A DNA stretch of 6,839 bases, taken from the NCBI GenBank assembly GCA_030597505.1, contig JAUVRS010000141.1, positions 1 through 6,839 of the forward strand, given 5' to 3'. The position numbers and the translations under genes were made by a program. The stretch is from Desulfobacteraceae bacterium. Lineage in GTDB: Bacteria > Desulfobacterota > DSM-4660 > Desulfatiglandales > Desulfatiglandaceae. This document shows positions 5,505 through 6,839 of the stretch, piece after piece; position 1 is the stretch's first letter; each line of letters opens with the position of its first letter. Below the pieces are notes generated by a model. It ran no database searches. It worked only from the letters and a program-made list of their open reading frames with translations, and was not told the DNA's origin.

Positions 5505-6740
5505 ATGGCGAATCGATCAGTATATGAAAGTGTAGGGAAAAATGAAGATATAACGGGTATCACCAAACGCGTTTCAAACATCAGTGTGTCTGCGATCAAG
5601 CAAATGCCTGTCCTGGCGAACAAGGTCGACGGATGCGTTTCTCTTGGGCAGGGAATTCCCTCGTTTAGAACACCGGCTTTTATTGTGGAAAGTGTTGTGG
5701 AAGCCCTGAGACACAATGATACCATAGGAAAATACTCTTTGCAGCCGGGGATGCCAGAACTCAAAGTTGAAATCGCCAGGCATCTTCAGCGGGTCAAGGG
5801 TGTCACCGTCAACCCCGAAACAGAACTATTCGTGAGTTGCGGGGCCATGGAAGCGCTTGCCGGCGGTATTGCCACAATTATTGAAAAGGGAGATGAGGTT
5901 TTAATACCCTGCCCGAATTACTCTTCGCATATTGAACAGATACTTTTTGCTGAAGGGACACCGGTTTTTGTACCCCTTATTGAAGAGGAAGGATGGCGGC
6001 TGAACATTGAGGGTTTTAAAAAAGCAATCACCCCCAGAACCAAAGCTATTTTACTCTGCAGCCCCATGAACCCTACCGGGGCGGTATTCTCTGAAGATGA
6101 GGTTCGGTCCCTGGCGCAGATAGCAATAGATCTGAATCTTTTTATGATTACAGATGAAGCCTATGATTTTCTTCTTTATGATGACCTTGTTCATTTTAGC
6201 CCTGCGTCGATTCCGGAGCTAAAGGATAATCTCATCGCCTGTTATAGTTTCTCAAAAATGTATTGTATGACCGGGTGGAGAGTCGGGTATATGTATGCAA
6301 GCGCCCGGATGATTGATCAGGTTTTGAAGGTTCATGACGCATTCGCCATTTGTGCGCCGACCATTTCCCAGCATGCGGCATTGGCCGGTCTTCGTGCGAC
6401 CAACGGAGCAGATGGCGAGGGTGATCAGTTTATTCACCACCTGGTGACATCGCTCCAGTCAAGACGTGATATTGCCTGCGATCGCCTGAACATTCTTTCA
6501 AATATCTTCTCTTACCAAAAACCGAAGGGGGCCTACTATGTTTTTCCCAAGATCATTCTTGAGGGAGTGAGTGACATGGATCTTGCGCTCAAACTCCTAT
6601 ATGAGGCCAAGGTCATTACAATCCCCGGGAGCGGTTTTGGCCCCACTGGAGAGGGACATTTACGTCTCTCCTTTGGTGCCAGTGAGACGGATATCAACAA
6701 GGCTTTTGATAGAATCGAAGGGTGGGCAAAGCGATTCTAG
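5505..6740 (+). CDS. Class I/II PLP-dependent aminotransferase (AspC/AlaA-like fold type I)
   Basis: This 411-residue cytoplasmic enzyme moves an amino group between an amino acid and a 2-oxo acid using pyridoxal phosphate. In order: GQGIPSF (49-54 region), Y77 with SLQPG before the first large-domain helix, the phosphate-loop start SCGAMEAL (111-118), Y139 stacking on the cofactor, NPTG (189-192), DEAY (217-220) with D217 binding the pyridine nitrogen, SFSK with Schiff-base lysine K251, TGWRVGY with R259, and R387 in HLRLSFG, which binds the substrate carboxylate. All key residues are present. The family usually has 385-400 residues. The open frame extends 44 codons upstream to 5373, but homology begins near ITKRVSNIS (18-26) and an AGGGG (5489-5493) stands 11 bases before the ATG at 5505, so I chose that start; the spacing is long and the start is uncertain. 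The substrate (aspartate, alanine, aromatic or other) is not determinable. Confidence 0.92.
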   Translation: MANRSVYESVGKNEDITGITKRVSNISVSAIKQMPVLANKVDGCVSLGQGIPSFRTPAFIVESVVEALRHNDTIGKYSLQPGMPELKVEIARHLQRVKGVTVNPETELFVSCGAMEALAGGIATIIEKGDEVLIPCPNYSSHIEQILFAEGTPVFVPLIEEEGWRLNIEGFKKAITPRTKAILLCSPMNPTGAVFSEDEVRSLAQIAIDLNLFMITDEAYDFLLYDDLVHFSPASIPELKDNLIACYSFSKMYCMTGWRVGYMYASARMIDQVLKVHDAFAICAPTISQHAALAGLRATNGADGEGDQFIHHLVTSLQSRRDIACDRLNILSNIFSYQKPKGAYYVFPKIILEGVSDMDLALKLLYEAKVITIPGSGFGPTGEGHLRLSFGASETDINKAFDRIEGWAKRF

Positions 6741-6754
6741 GAGGCAGTCCGAGA

Positions 6755-6829
6755 ATGGCTATTTTTCCCAATCTCTGCGCGTGCCCCGTAGCTCCGGAAG
6801 ATGGTACCGGGGTCAGACTCAAATTATAA
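6755..6829 (+). CDS. Small open frame after the aminotransferase, possibly the start of an interrupted gene
   Basis: A 24-residue frame begins with ATG at 6755, ten bases after a perfect AGGAGG (6739-6744) that overlaps the aminotransferase stop codon. The product starts MAIFPNLCACPVAPEDG and has a CxC pair. The strong ribosome binding site suggests a real downstream cistron. However, its last third runs into the GGGGTCAGAC element, so the original gene may have been cut by an insertion, or the frame may be chance. No family is recognised. Confidence 0.25.
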   Translation: MAIFPNLCACPVAPEDGTGVRLKL

Positions 6830-6839
6830 TCCTCAAAAT
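6784..6839. mobile_element. Putative edge of an IS200-like/REP-associated transposase element
   Basis: An imperfect hairpin pairs CCCCGTA (6784-6790) with TACCGGGG (6805-6812), with one bulge, and is followed directly by TCAGACTCAAATTATAA. A GGGGTCAGAC-type motif beside a hairpin is, from memory, frequent at the flanks of Y1 (REP-associated) transposase genes in proteobacterial and related genomes. The transposase itself would lie beyond the window, so this is a tentative call. Confidence 0.35.

Overview
The window reads like a chromosomal segment of an anaerobic, moderate-GC bacterium. An uncultured or sulfate-reducing member of the Desulfobacterota is the best guess. The reasons are a tungsten/molybdenum-type aldehyde:ferredoxin oxidoreductase, a DsrE2-like sulfur-trafficking protein and an MTH1187-type thiamine-binding protein in one small region, strong AGGAGG ribosome binding sites, and palindrome-rich spacers. 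This taxonomic call is inference; no rRNA or other marker gene is present.

Layout, left to right. Positions 1-514 hold no convincing gene. A plus-strand aldehyde:ferredoxin oxidoreductase (515-2242) follows, ending just before a GC-rich hairpin (2275-2315) that separates it from a convergent minus-strand cluster. Read in its own direction, that cluster is a MarR-family regulator (4259-3780), a DsrE2-like protein (3669-3064), a PaaI-type hotdog thioesterase (3067-2672, start codon overlapping the stop of the DsrE2 gene as ATGA) and an MTH1187-family thiamine-binding protein (2630-2340). A plausible sigma70 promoter lies immediately before the marR start and overlaps a small palindrome, which suggests autoregulation. 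Positions 4260-4699 are gene-free but full of inverted repeats, including two diverged palindromic units and an 81-base segment that could fold into a branched RNA.

The right part holds a minus-strand O6-methylguanine-DNA methyltransferase (ogt, 5176-4700) and, divergently, a class I/II PLP-dependent aminotransferase (5505-6740, with its start moved inward from the longest open frame). After the aminotransferase come a good ribosome binding site, a 24-codon open frame, and a sequence with a GGGGTCAGAC-type motif next to an imperfect hairpin, which resembles the ends of IS200-like/REP-associated transposase elements.

How the genes may work together: the oxidoreductase would oxidise aldehydes to acids with ferredoxin as electron acceptor. 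The aminotransferase makes or uses 2-oxo acids, which are upstream precursors of such aldehydes in fermenting anaerobes, but the two genes are not in one operon. The four-gene MarR cluster is the most coherent functional unit: a regulator controlling a sulfur-carrier-like protein, an acyl-CoA thioesterase and a thiamine-binding protein. Its shared purpose is not known to me. No clearly new large system (CRISPR, phage defence or the like) is visible.
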